NCBI GenBank assembly: GCA_020846575.1
Contig: JADLDQ010000042.1
Coordinates: 1-18,313 of the forward strand
Length of the DNA stretch: 18,313 bases
Direction: 5' to 3'
Origin: Burkholderiales bacterium
Lineage (GTDB): Bacteria; Pseudomonadota; Gammaproteobacteria; Burkholderiales; SG8-39
Shown: positions 1-6,881 of the stretch, piece after piece
Layout: the number at the start of each line of letters is the position of its first letter
How positions within the stretch are numbered: the stretch's first letter is position 1
Position numbers and translations under genes: made by a program
The notes under the pieces: model-generated
Told to the model about the DNA's origin: nothing
Databases searched by the model: none
What the model saw: the letters and a program-made list of their open reading frames with translations, nothing else

Positions 1-1
1 C

Positions 2-127
2 GAACTCGACATCACCGACGCGACCGTCAAGGTGCACGTCAAGAACCTGCTGAAGAAGCTCGGTTTCCGCTCGCGCCTGGAGGCCGCGGTGTGGGCGGTC
101 GGCCGCGGCAAGGCTCAGGCGGACTGA
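2..127 (+). CDS. LuxR/NarL-family response regulator, C-terminal fragment
   Basis: This is the last 41 residues of a protein whose start lies outside the window. The sequence carries the recognition-helix signature of a LuxR-type helix-turn-helix, TDATVKVHVKNLLKKLG, followed by RSRLEAAVWAV, as in the NarL/FixJ response-regulator family. In that family this helix binds DNA, and an N-terminal receiver domain is phosphorylated by a sensor kinase. The receiver is not visible here, so a LuxR-type regulator without one cannot be excluded. The short tail after the HTH and the TGA stop are normal for the family. The gene converges on the DUF3300 gene with 37 bp between their stops. Confidence 0.85.
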   Translation, partial: ELDITDATVKVHVKNLLKKLGFRSRLEAAVWAVGRGKAQAD

Positions 128-164
128 TCCCGCCCCTACCGGCCGCGCGCACCGGTGAACGACT

Positions 165-1550
165 TCAGGGCCGCGCCTCGCCGCGCCGCGGCCGTTCGCC
201 GTGCGCTTCGCGCGCCGGTGCAGGACGCGCTTGCCGGGGCGGCGCAAGTCCTGCTTCGCGCGGCATCGCCATTCGCGCTTCGCGCGGCATCGCAGGTTGC
301 GCCTCGCGCGGCATCGGATGTTGCGCTTCGCGCTGGCGCTGCGCACGCAGTTCATGGGGGCGCGGGCCTTGAGCGCCCGGCGCGGGGCGCGCGGGTTCCG
401 CCACCCGCAGAGCCGGCGCCGGCCGCGGCGCCGCTTCCACCCGGGGCAAGGGAGCAAAGCGCGGCGCATGCTCGACGCGCGCACCGATGTCGGCGCTTGG
501 ACCGGTCTGGGCGCGCGCGCGCTGTTCGAAGACCGGGCCCGGTTCCGGGCGCCGCTCGATGCGCGGCTCGGGGGGCTGCGGGCGGTGCTCGAACGCCGTC
601 GCCTCGCGGCGCGCTTCGTCCCGCGTGCCGGCGGTGCCCCGGGTCCCAGGCTCGAACCGCGACGGCAGGGCCCGCACCGGCTCGCTCCGAACCCGGGGTG
701 CATCGGCACGCCAGCGCTGCTCCCGCACCCATCTCAGCGCAGGCCCATCCGGGTGCGCCGCCGGCGCATGAGGTGCGGCATCCCGATGCACGATGAGCGT
801 TCGCGCGGGGCTGCGCTGGACGCGCACCACCGTCAGGTGGCGGCGCGGCCAGTCCACCGCGCCGAAGAAGAACCCGGCCGACACGGTGATCGCCGGACCC
901 CACGCGAACGCGGGCCGCGGCAGGTAGGCGACGTAGCCCGGCCAGGGCGCCCACGCGACCGGCGGCTGGCCCGGCCACCACCAGGGACCGTAGGCGAGGA
1001 GCGGGTCGTAGTAGGGAACGTACACGAGCCGCGCATCGACCGGCTCGATGGCGATCTGTCCGCCCTGCTCCGAGATGCGCAGGCGCTCGTCGGGCACGAG
1101 TTGCCCCGCGGCGCGGGCGCGCCAGCGCAGCCGCTGCACGGTTTCCATGACCTGCGGTTCCCAGGCGATGAAGGCCTCGCCCAGCTGGCGCGTCCACTGC
1201 AGGTTCTCGTCCATGCGTCGAAGCAGGTGCGGGATGGCGACCAGCGACTTGACGCTCGGGTCCCAGTCCTCGCCATCGACCGCGCGCAGCGCGGCCTCGC
1301 CCTCCAGTCCCGGGTTCGCGCGCGCCCAGCGAGCGGCCTCCACCACTTCGACCGGGTAGGTGCTCGCCATCAGCACCTGGGACAGCAGCGGATCCGGGTA
1401 CAGCGCGATCGGCGCGAGCATGCGCTCGAGTTCCGCCTGGCTGTATTCGCCGCGCGCCTGCGCGAGGGCGCAGCCCTGCACGAGCAGCAGCAGCGCGAGC
1501 GCGGCGGACAATACCAGACCTCGCACGACGGGAGCAGAAAGCGGGCGCAT
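165..1550 (-). CDS. DUF3300 family exported protein with 8-residue C-terminal repeats
   Basis: The protein has 461 residues. It starts at the second in-frame ATG (1550-1548) because a near-perfect AGGAGGT ribosome site sits 7 bases upstream; an ATG 21 bases earlier has none. Residues 1 to about 32 are a signal sequence with a long leucine/alanine core. It could end at a signal-peptidase I site (ALAQA) or at the imperfect lipobox VQGC, so periplasmic or membrane-anchored location is open. The conserved DUF3300 block follows at about 35-210 (LERMLAPIALYPDPLLSQVL, then STYPVEVVEAARW and a Trp/Pro/Tyr-rich stretch). DUF3300 has no settled biochemical function. The C-terminal half is low-complexity, rich in Pro, Arg, Ala and Glu, and ends in about six 8-residue units of the type MPREAQPA. 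Confidence 0.88.
   Translation of the reverse strand: MRPLSAPVVRGLVLSAALALLLLVQGCALAQARGEYSQAELERMLAPIALYPDPLLSQVLMASTYPVEVVEAARWARANPGLEGEAALRAVDGEDWDPSVKSLVAIPHLLRRMDENLQWTRQLGEAFIAWEPQVMETVQRLRWRARAAGQLVPDERLRISEQGGQIAIEPVDARLVYVPYYDPLLAYGPWWWPGQPPVAWAPWPGYVAYLPRPAFAWGPAITVSAGFFFGAVDWPRRHLTVVRVQRSPARTLIVHRDAAPHAPAAHPDGPALRWVREQRWRADAPRVRSEPVRALPSRFEPGTRGTAGTRDEARREATAFEHRPQPPEPRIERRPEPGPVFEQRARAQTGPSADIGARVEHAPRFAPLPRVEAAPRPAPALRVAEPARPAPGAQGPRPHELRAQRQREAQHPMPREAQPAMPREARMAMPREAGLAPPRQARPAPAREAHGERPRRGEARP
205..348. repeat. 24-bp tandem repeat inside the DUF3300 gene
   Basis: A unit beginning gcttcgcgcggcatcg recurs in a strict 24-bp register from 205, 229, 253, 277, 301 and 325. The units at 253, 277 and 301 are nearly identical; the outer ones have diverged. 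Read on the minus strand, 24 bp is eight codons, so the array encodes the MPREA-type peptide repeat and gain or loss of a unit keeps the frame. It is a coding minisatellite rather than a separate element. Confidence 0.85.
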
Positions 1551-1612
1551 GACAGTCACCTCCTGCGCCATTCAACGCCCGGTACGCGGCGGGGATCGAC
1601 CCGGAAGTTGTA

Positions 1613-2410
1613 TCAGTTGCAACAGTGTGTATCCGTCGCCTGGAGGCGACAGCCGGGAGCGCATGCCGGAGGGAAAGCGCAGCTTTCCCTGAAGTCGAGG
1701 CAGGGCGAGGGGCGAGCAGCCCCTCGCTTCTCGTGCCCCAGCCGGCGCCGACTCCGGAGCTGCTGCCTTTCGATCCCGCGCGAGTCGACCATGCGGTTCC
1801 ATTTCGCGATCTCACGCTCCACGAAGAACTTCATCTCCTCGGCGCTGCTCGCGGCCGGTGTGCCGCCGGTCACGCCCAGCCCGCTGAAAGAGATCACGTC
1901 GAAACCCGGCAGTGCATCGTGAACGGGTGCGACCCCGGGCAACAGGCTGGTGCGATCACGAGAGGTGATCGCCACCGCGCGAATCTTCCCCGACTTGATG
2001 CAAGGAATGGTCAGCGTGGTCGCCTCGAAAAGGACGTCCAGCCGGCCGGCCATCAGCTCGGTCAACTCGCCGGCGCCGCCCTTCATCGGAACGTGCACGA
2101 TCTCGGTGCCCGCCATGGAGTTGAACAGTTCCGAGGCGAGGTGGTGCACCGAACCCACTCCCGAACCGGAGTAGTTGAGCTTGCCGGGATTCGCCTTGGC
2201 GAGCGCGATCAACTCGGCCACCGTGCGCACCGGGGAAGTCGCCGGCACCGTGAGCACGAAGGGATAGGAGGTCACCATAGACACCATGGCGATCTCGCGT
2301 ATGGGGTCGAACGGCACGACTTGTGCATGGCTGCCTGCACCGGGTACGCGCCGGTGACCAGCAGCACGGTCTGCTCGACGACTCGGGTTCCGGCGGCGCG
2401 CTCCCCGCCT
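1613..2410 (-). pseudogene. Bug/TctC-type periplasmic binding protein, degraded (5' truncation, frameshift, read-through)
   Basis: Bug (TctC-like) proteins are secreted receptors that bind carboxylates and similar solutes, usually about 320-330 residues long. The readable core from LPFDP onward (PFDPIREIAMVSMVTSYPFV, AKANPGKLNYSGSGVGS, PMKGGAGELTELMAGRLDVL, EREIAKWNRMVDSRGIERQ) is typical. Upstream, the family sequence TVLLVTGAYPVQAAMHKS is in another frame: a base is missing at about 2317/2318, where TTG or CTG of KSLPFDP reads TG. Before that only about 20 further codons remain before the stop of the DUF4143 ATPase gene, so the signal peptide and first domain half (roughly 90 residues) are absent. 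The normal end near 1763 has no stop, and the frame continues about 50 codons through a hairpin element. Genuine expression is unlikely. Confidence 0.85.
1670..1727 (+). repeat. Two-hairpin dispersed element, copy A
   Basis: Two perfect inverted repeats stand 14 bp apart. The first is AGGGAAAGC, loop gca, GCTTTCCCT (1670-1690). The second is GCGAGGGGC, loop gagca, GCCCCTCGC (1705-1727). The same arrangement with the same 14-bp spacing recurs in reverse orientation at 13052-13116, and the second hairpin alone recurs at 17972-17996. Here it lies inside the C-terminal extension of the broken Bug frame. It has no T-tract and is not a classic intrinsic terminator. It resembles REP/BIME-type extragenic palindromes. 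Confidence 0.75.
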
Positions 2411-3640
2411 TCAGAGATGCGTGAAGGGCAGGCCGATCAGATCGTCTTCGTAGAGCCGGGGCGCGAGGTCGTTGTTGAGCACCACCCCCAGGCGCGCCTT
2501 GTGCTCGATCATGAAGTCCCGCAGACCGCGCAGCTCGCGTCCTCCCACCGCGGAGGTGTGCTTGATCTCCAGCGCAACCAGCCCGAAGCTTCCTTCCATC
2601 ACCAGGTCCACCTCGGCCCCGGCGCCCGTGCGGTAGTAGGCGTACTCGTGCGCCGCCCCGAGGGCGTTCAACTGGCGCAGGATCTCCTCGATGACCATAC
2701 CCTCCCACGAAGCGCCCATCTGGGGATGGCTCTGCAGCGCGCCGATATCAGGAACGTGCAGCAGCGCGTGCAGGAGCCCGCTGTCCCGCAGGTAGCCCCG
2801 CGGGTGCTTCACGATGCGCTTGACCGCGTTGCGCGCGTACGCCGGCATTGCGCGCCACACGAACGTGCCGTGCGCGATGGCGAAGTAGTCGCGCGCCGTG
2901 GGTTGGGAGACGCCGAGCGCCCGCGCCACCTCGGCGTAGTTGATGATCCTGCCGGACAGCCCCCCCAGCATCCCGAGAAACCGCCGGAAACGCACGTCGT
3001 CCAGCCCAGGGAAAAGGCGCCTCACGTCGCGGAACAGGTAGGTCTGGATGTATTGCTCCACCCAGCGCGCCCGGTGCGTGCCGCCCTGACTCAGCCAAGG
3101 CTCCGGGAACCCGCCGCGAAACCAGAACCGATGGGCCTGCGCGAGATCGCCTCGCGGCTTCAGACCGTCGACCAGGGCTCGCGGTGCGGCCTTGCTCTGC
3201 TGGAGGCGGCGCAGGAACGAGTCGCGCCCGCTCGTACGCGTGACTTCGCTCCAGGAAAACGGCGCCATCTCGATGATGCCGACGCGACCGGCCAGGCTGT
3301 CCGACACCGAACGCAGCAGCGCCGGTGAACTCGAGCCGGTGATGACGAACCGGCCCTTCTCGGCGCGGTTCGCGTCGATCGCCACCCGCAGCGCGGCGAA
3401 GATTTCCGGCAGCACCTGCGCCTCGTCGATCGACACCCGCCTGGGATGAACCCGGAAGAAGGTGTCCGGATCGCGTGAGATGAGAGCGTGATCCGCCCGG
3501 CGCTCCAGGTCGAAATGCTTCCAGCCTTCCGGCAGCGTCCCGAGCAAGGTGGTCTTGCCGCACTGGCGCACGCCGAGCAGGGCGACGCAGGGGAAGGTCT
3601 TCAGAAGGGCTCGCAGCAGGCTCTCGTAGGCACGCTTCAT
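2411..3640 (-). CDS. AAA-family ATPase with DUF4143 C-terminal domain
   Basis: The protein has 409 residues from the ATG at 3640-3638; this start sits directly below the promoter palindrome, although the frame is open further upstream. The Walker A motif is GVRQCGKTT (23-31) and Walker B is VSIDEAQ (69-75), followed by a sensor-like ITGSSSPALLR. This order is typical of the AAA_14/DUF4143 family. A predicted winged-helix stretch (NYAEVARALGVSQPTARDYF) follows. The C-terminus has the restriction-endonuclease-like signature EVD at 343-345 and LEIK with E358 and K360, matching the D...ExK pattern of PD-(D/E)XK folds. These proteins are widespread and genomically mobile, and their role is not established. 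The gene runs into the broken Bug gene and carries its own AT-rich promoter, so it looks like a self-contained, acquired unit. Confidence 0.9.
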   Translation of the reverse strand: MKRAYESLLRALLKTFPCVALLGVRQCGKTTLLGTLPEGWKHFDLERRADHALISRDPDTFFRVHPRRVSIDEAQVLPEIFAALRVAIDANRAEKGRFVITGSSSPALLRSVSDSLAGRVGIIEMAPFSWSEVTRTSGRDSFLRRLQQSKAAPRALVDGLKPRGDLAQAHRFWFRGGFPEPWLSQGGTHRARWVEQYIQTYLFRDVRRLFPGLDDVRFRRFLGMLGGLSGRIINYAEVARALGVSQPTARDYFAIAHGTFVWRAMPAYARNAVKRIVKHPRGYLRDSGLLHALLHVPDIGALQSHPQMGASWEGMVIEEILRQLNALGAAHEYAYYRTGAGAEVDLVMEGSFGLVALEIKHTSAVGGRELRGLRDFMIEHKARLGVVLNNDLAPRLYEDDLIGLPFTHL

Positions 3641-3679
3641 ACCTTGCATTATCAAAGTACCAAATTGATAATGCAAGGT
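3641..3679. promoter_or_regulatory. Perfect 15-bp inverted repeat forming a symmetric (bidirectional) promoter/operator
   Basis: ACCTTGCATTATCAA (3641-3655) and its exact complement TTGATAATGCAAGGT (3665-3679) flank a 9-bp centre. It is an AT-rich island in a GC-rich region. Each arm supplies parts of a sigma-70 promoter. On the minus strand, TTGCAT (3671-3676), 17 bp, then GATAAT (3648-3653) puts the start point within a base or two of the ATG of the ATPase, implying a leaderless transcript. By symmetry the plus strand has TTGCAT (3644-3649), 17 bp, GATAAT (3667-3672) and a GTG at 3680. The inverted repeat is directly visible; promoter activity and repressor binding are inferred. Confidence 0.7.
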
Positions 3680-3748
3680 GTGCGCGGAGCACCGCCGGGC
3701 GCCTGCCGCGCTTCGGCGCACCGGGGCGTCGCGCGCCTGCCGGACGCT

Positions 3749-5776
3749 TCAGTCCGCGCGCAGCGCCTGCCGCCGGAAGATGAAACGCAGCAGGCGGCGC
3801 GGCGACCACTTCGAGCGCGAGGCTTCGCGCTGCCGCGCAGGGCGCGGCGCCTCTGCGGCGCTCGGCCGATCGCGGGACGCGACGGCGGCCGGGGCCGGCT
3901 GCGGCTCTCCCGGTCCGGCGCTCGCGCTCGCGGCGTCGATCTCCTGCGGGACCTGCGCGCTCCAATCGTAGAGTCGCCGCAGCGCCGTGCTGTCGGCGGC
4001 GCGCACGCCCAGTATCGGTTCGAACTGGCGGAACTTCTCCACTGCCGCGCACAGCAGGTGCCGCGCGGCCGATGGCGTCACCTCGAAGCACTCACCGTAG
4101 CGCCCGGCGAGTTCGTCGAGCGCCGCGTCGCGGCAAACGGCATCCACGCGCGTGCCCAGCTGGCACAGCTCGTTTCCGAAGCCGGCGAACACGAGCAGGC
4201 GATCGGCGCGCGACGCCGGCGCCGGCACCGGCGATGCCTCCAGCGGGCGCATGCTCTGAACCAGCGTGTCGGGAAGCTTCCACTCGCGCGCGACGGCCAT
4301 GCCGATCTCGTGCGCGCAGATGCCCAGCGCCTCCCGGTAGGCGTGCGAGCGCTCGGCGCCGTTCGCGCAGGCCTCCGCGATCGCCGCGTATTCCTCGGGA
4401 AAGCAGTACAGCGTCAGCGTCTCGCCCAGGCAGCGGAACATGCCGCACAGGAAGGCCTCCTCCGCGACGCCGGGGCCGGCGCCCGCGGCGAGATGGCGGG
4501 CGATGAGCGCGGCGACGAAGCTCTCGATCTTGGCGTCGCGCAGCAGCCGGGCCCGTACCGGATCGGCGTCTTCCAGGCGGGCTGCGTACAAGAGCGCGTT
4601 GCAGGCCTGCCGGACCTGCTCGAAGCCGAGCCGCGTGATCGCCTCGGTGACGGTCCTGATCTCGCGACCGGGCACGCCGTAGTAGGCCGAGTTCGCCAGC
4701 CGCAGCAGACCCCCGGCGAGGCTCAGGTCGCGCAGCACCGCGCTCGCCAGCTCGCCGGTGGAAACGTTGCCCTCGGGCGCGGTCATCTGGTTCACCGCCG
4801 CGAGGCTGGCCGACAGGGCGGGAAAGCCCTTCTTCGTCTGCATGCGCCGCAGCAGGAACTCGACCGTCGCGTGCCTGGGCGCTCTCGCGCCGCCCCCGCC
4901 CGCCCTGAGCCGGCCGAGCAGCGCCGCGGCATCCGGGATTCGCTGCGCGACCTCGCGCGCGAGCGCCGCCCTCAGCGCCGCCTCGAACTCGCCGTTCACG
5001 CCGTGCCGGCGCAGGCACTCGAAGTCGATGGTGTCGCGAAGCGCCGAGCGCGCGAGTTCCTCGAAACCGAGCACGCGGTACGCGGGCACGCCGGTCAGCA
5101 TCCGGTAGGCGATGAGTCCGAGCGCGAACACGTCGGTGTGCGCGCCGAGCGCGCCGCCGTCGTACTGCTCCGGGGCCATCCAGCGCGGCGTGCCCGCGAC
5201 GACGCTCGCATCGGCGTCGCGCGTGCGCAGCCGCGACAGCCCGAAGTCCATGATCCGGGGCACGCCGTCCCGGTCGATCATGATGTTGCCGGGGCTCAGG
5301 TCCAGGTGACTCACGCCTTGCGCGTGCGCGTGCGCCAGGCCCTCGGCGATCCTGCAGGTGAGATCGAGCGCCTCCTGCGGCGGCAGCTTGCCGCGCTCCT
5401 GCAAAACGGCGGCCAGGGTGCTCCCGTCGACGTACTCGAAGACCAGGTAGGGGCGGCCGGCGTGGCGGCCGCACTCGAACAGCGAGACGATGTGCGGGTG
5501 GCGCAGGCGAGCGAGGTTGCGGCCTTCCTCGAGGAGCCGCGCCAGCGCGACGGGCCCGTCGTCGGCTGCGCGCAGCAGCTTGATCGCGACGCGCCGGTCC
5601 AGTTCCGGGTCGGCGCCCAGGTAGACCGTGGCCTGCCCGCCCCGTCCGATCTCCGACAGGATGGGAAAGCGTCCGATGTTCCGGTGCTGGCCGCTCGCCT
5701 CGCCTCGGGCGACGCCGGGCGGCGGCGCGAGCGCTGGCGTGCCCGGCGGCACGAAGGTCTCGTCGTTCATGGACAT
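3749..5776 (-). CDS. Serine/threonine protein kinase fused to a HDOD domain
   Basis: The protein has 675 residues from the ATG reading MSMNDE at 5776; the frame is open 50 codons further up but that part is not kinase-like, and no clear Shine-Dalgarno site decides between starts. The Hanks-type kinase spans about 34-290: glycine loop GRGGQATVYLG (44-54), VAIK with Lys66, catalytic loop HLDLSPGN (157-164), DFG (177-179), and APE (201-203). The usual HRDLKPxN reads HLDLSPGN, so the catalytic-loop lysine is serine while Asp159 and Asn164 are kept. A HDOD domain (about 305-510) follows, recognised by LSLAGGLLRLANSAYYG; HDOD domains are HD-like but lack the phosphohydrolase metal site. The last 80 residues are Ala/Pro/Arg-rich. 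Cytoplasmic signalling is likely; the target is unknown. Confidence 0.92.
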   Translation of the reverse strand: MSMNDETFVPPGTPALAPPPGVARGEASGQHRNIGRFPILSEIGRGGQATVYLGADPELDRRVAIKLLRAADDGPVALARLLEEGRNLARLRHPHIVSLFECGRHAGRPYLVFEYVDGSTLAAVLQERGKLPPQEALDLTCRIAEGLAHAHAQGVSHLDLSPGNIMIDRDGVPRIMDFGLSRLRTRDADASVVAGTPRWMAPEQYDGGALGAHTDVFALGLIAYRMLTGVPAYRVLGFEELARSALRDTIDFECLRRHGVNGEFEAALRAALAREVAQRIPDAAALLGRLRAGGGGARAPRHATVEFLLRRMQTKKGFPALSASLAAVNQMTAPEGNVSTGELASAVLRDLSLAGGLLRLANSAYYGVPGREIRTVTEAITRLGFEQVRQACNALLYAARLEDADPVRARLLRDAKIESFVAALIARHLAAGAGPGVAEEAFLCGMFRCLGETLTLYCFPEEYAAIAEACANGAERSHAYREALGICAHEIGMAVAREWKLPDTLVQSMRPLEASPVPAPASRADRLLVFAGFGNELCQLGTRVDAVCRDAALDELAGRYGECFEVTPSAARHLLCAAVEKFRQFEPILGVRAADSTALRRLYDWSAQVPQEIDAASASAGPGEPQPAPAAVASRDRPSAAEAPRPARQREASRSKWSPRRLLRFIFRRQALRAD

Positions 5777-5970
5777 GCCAGCCAGGTCCCGGCGCGGCCA
5801 CCCACAGTGCGTTGTTCCGGCGGGCAGCAGGCGGCTTCGAGTCGCCTTCACCCCATTCCTCGGCGTATCGGCAACACGGCGCCGGTTCTGAAGGTCTATC
5901 ACAACGGGAGCGTTCGCCGCGCTCACGCGCGGCGCGGCAACAGTGCTGGTGTCACAGACGCGGGGCCGCC
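5777..5970. other. Kinase leader / intergenic stretch with a GC hairpin at 5915-5934
   Basis: Together with the antitoxin-like remnant to its right, this is the gap between the kinase start and the end of nnrU. It contains one clear inverted repeat, CGCCGCGC, loop tcac, GCGCGGCG (5915-5934), an 8-bp GC stem without a T-tract. I see no convincing promoter boxes and no conserved protein in either orientation in this part. Confidence 0.5.
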
Positions 5971-6138
5971 ATGCCGAACGTCAAGATCGAATCCGAGCCC
6001 GAGGCCCGGATCCAGAGAGCGGCCCGGCTCGAAGGCTCGTCCGCGACCGATTTCGTCCGCCATGGACTGAAGGCTGCGCTGGCCGGGCTCGCCGGGGAGC
6101 CGCGGCCGGCGGCACGGGAACGGCTGGCGCCTCGACGC
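5971..6138 (+). pseudogene. Remnant resembling a DUF1778/CopG-type ribbon-helix-helix antitoxin N-terminus
   Basis: An ATG at 5971 opens a frame reading MPNVKIESEPEARIQRAARL, then EGSSATDFVRHGLKAAL. This resembles the DNA-binding half of DUF1778 antitoxins (beta strand, then a helix with RAA.LEG.S..DFV, then a second helix). After about 45 residues the likeness ends; the frame continues without a stop as an antisense shadow of nnrU. There is no visible Shine-Dalgarno site, no antitoxin C-terminus and no adjacent GNAT-type toxin gene. I read it as a degraded solitary antitoxin, or less likely as a chance frame. Confidence 0.4.
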
Positions 6139-6717
6139 TCAGCCGAAGGGCGCGACGCCGATCAACGCCGCGTGCAGCCAGAACGCGAACACCGCCCACG
6201 CGATCACACCCGTGGCCAGCGTCCCGGCATCGCCGGCGAGCCCGCCGCCGGCGCGGGCTTGTCCTGCCGGCCGACCCCGCAGGCGCGCAGCCCGGTAGTC
6301 GAAGATGCCCCAGACAAGAAACGCGCCGAACAGGAGCGCGCCGGCGAGCGTGCCATTGGCGGCAAGGTGCGCCAGCGCCCAGAGCGTCACCCCGAGGATC
6401 ATCGGGTGCCCGAGTGCGATCCGGATGCGGTTACGCGGCACGTAGGCCGCCGCCATCAACACGAAGGCGGCGAGCACCACGAGCGACGCGAGATGCCGCG
6501 TCCAGGCGGGCGGGTCCCACAGCGCCACCGGCGCCCCTCGCACTTGGCCGTAGCCCCGGACGAGCAGCGCCAAGCCCGCCAGCGACAGGAGCGAATAGAT
6601 GCCCTTGTACGGCCGTGGCCCGATGCGCTCGATCCACCGCCGCCGCCAACCCTCCGCGAAGATACGCAGCGAGTGCACGCCGAAGAAGACGATCATGCCC
6701 AGGATGAAGACGCTCAT
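6139..6717 (-). CDS. NnrU family integral membrane protein
   Basis: The protein has 192 residues from the ATG at 6717, which directly begins the first membrane segment (MSVFILGMIVFFGVHSLRI). About five hydrophobic segments are visible. The family signature is clear: an early GxHSLR, YKGIYSLLSLAGLALL, and a HPMILGVTLWALAHLAANG block resembling the isoprenylcysteine methyltransferase-like fold. NnrU was named from nitrite/nitric-oxide reductase loci, but most members occur, as here, without denitrification genes, so the name does not imply that role. It is divergent from the dehydrogenase gene across 164 bp. Confidence 0.88.
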   Translation of the reverse strand: MSVFILGMIVFFGVHSLRIFAEGWRRRWIERIGPRPYKGIYSLLSLAGLALLVRGYGQVRGAPVALWDPPAWTRHLASLVVLAAFVLMAAAYVPRNRIRIALGHPMILGVTLWALAHLAANGTLAGALLFGAFLVWGIFDYRAARLRGRPAGQARAGGGLAGDAGTLATGVIAWAVFAFWLHAALIGVAPFG

Positions 6718-6812
6718 GGTGATTCGGGCCTGCGCCCGTTCGGGGAGTCGGTGCGAACGATGGGGCGGGCGCCGCGCAAATGCAAGTCGGGGGCGGCGTG
6801 GCGCGATCTTAA

Positions 6813-6835
6813 GCTGGATCAAGACGGGATCCAGC
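6813..6835. promoter_or_regulatory. Inverted repeat in the nnrU / dehydrogenase divergent region
   Basis: GCTGGATC (6813-6820) and GATCCAGC (6828-6835) form a perfect 8-bp inverted repeat around a 7-bp centre, 47 bp before the dehydrogenase start. Position and size fit an operator for a dimeric regulator such as a TetR- or MarR-type fatty-acid repressor. No regulator gene is adjacent and no good -35/-10 pair is visible, so the role is inferred. Confidence 0.35.
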
Positions 6836-6881
6836 GCCTGGTTATAGGCTCTGCGCCATCCGCATCAACGAAAGGAATGCC

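Noticed and set aside
1705..1727. Rho-independent terminator
   Set aside because: The stem is strong but no T-tract follows on either strand, and related copies occur in other contexts including inside an operon.
1625..3328. A 567-codon plus-strand frame
   Set aside because: It is antisense to the Bug pseudogene and the ATPase; composition is that of a shadow frame.
3680..3748. A plus-strand leaderless gene starting at GTG 3680
   Set aside because: The symmetric promoter could transcribe it, but its frame is only the antisense shadow of the kinase gene 3' end, with no recognisable product.
3488..6070. An 860-codon open frame on the plus strand
   Set aside because: It lies antisense to the kinase-HDOD gene, which has intact motifs; the plus translation is Arg/Ala/Gln/His-rich with no domain, as expected from GC-rich codon shadows.
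6139..6717. A denitrification role for the NnrU-family protein
   Set aside because: No nitrite or nitric-oxide reductase, norB/nirK or nnrS gene is present in the window.
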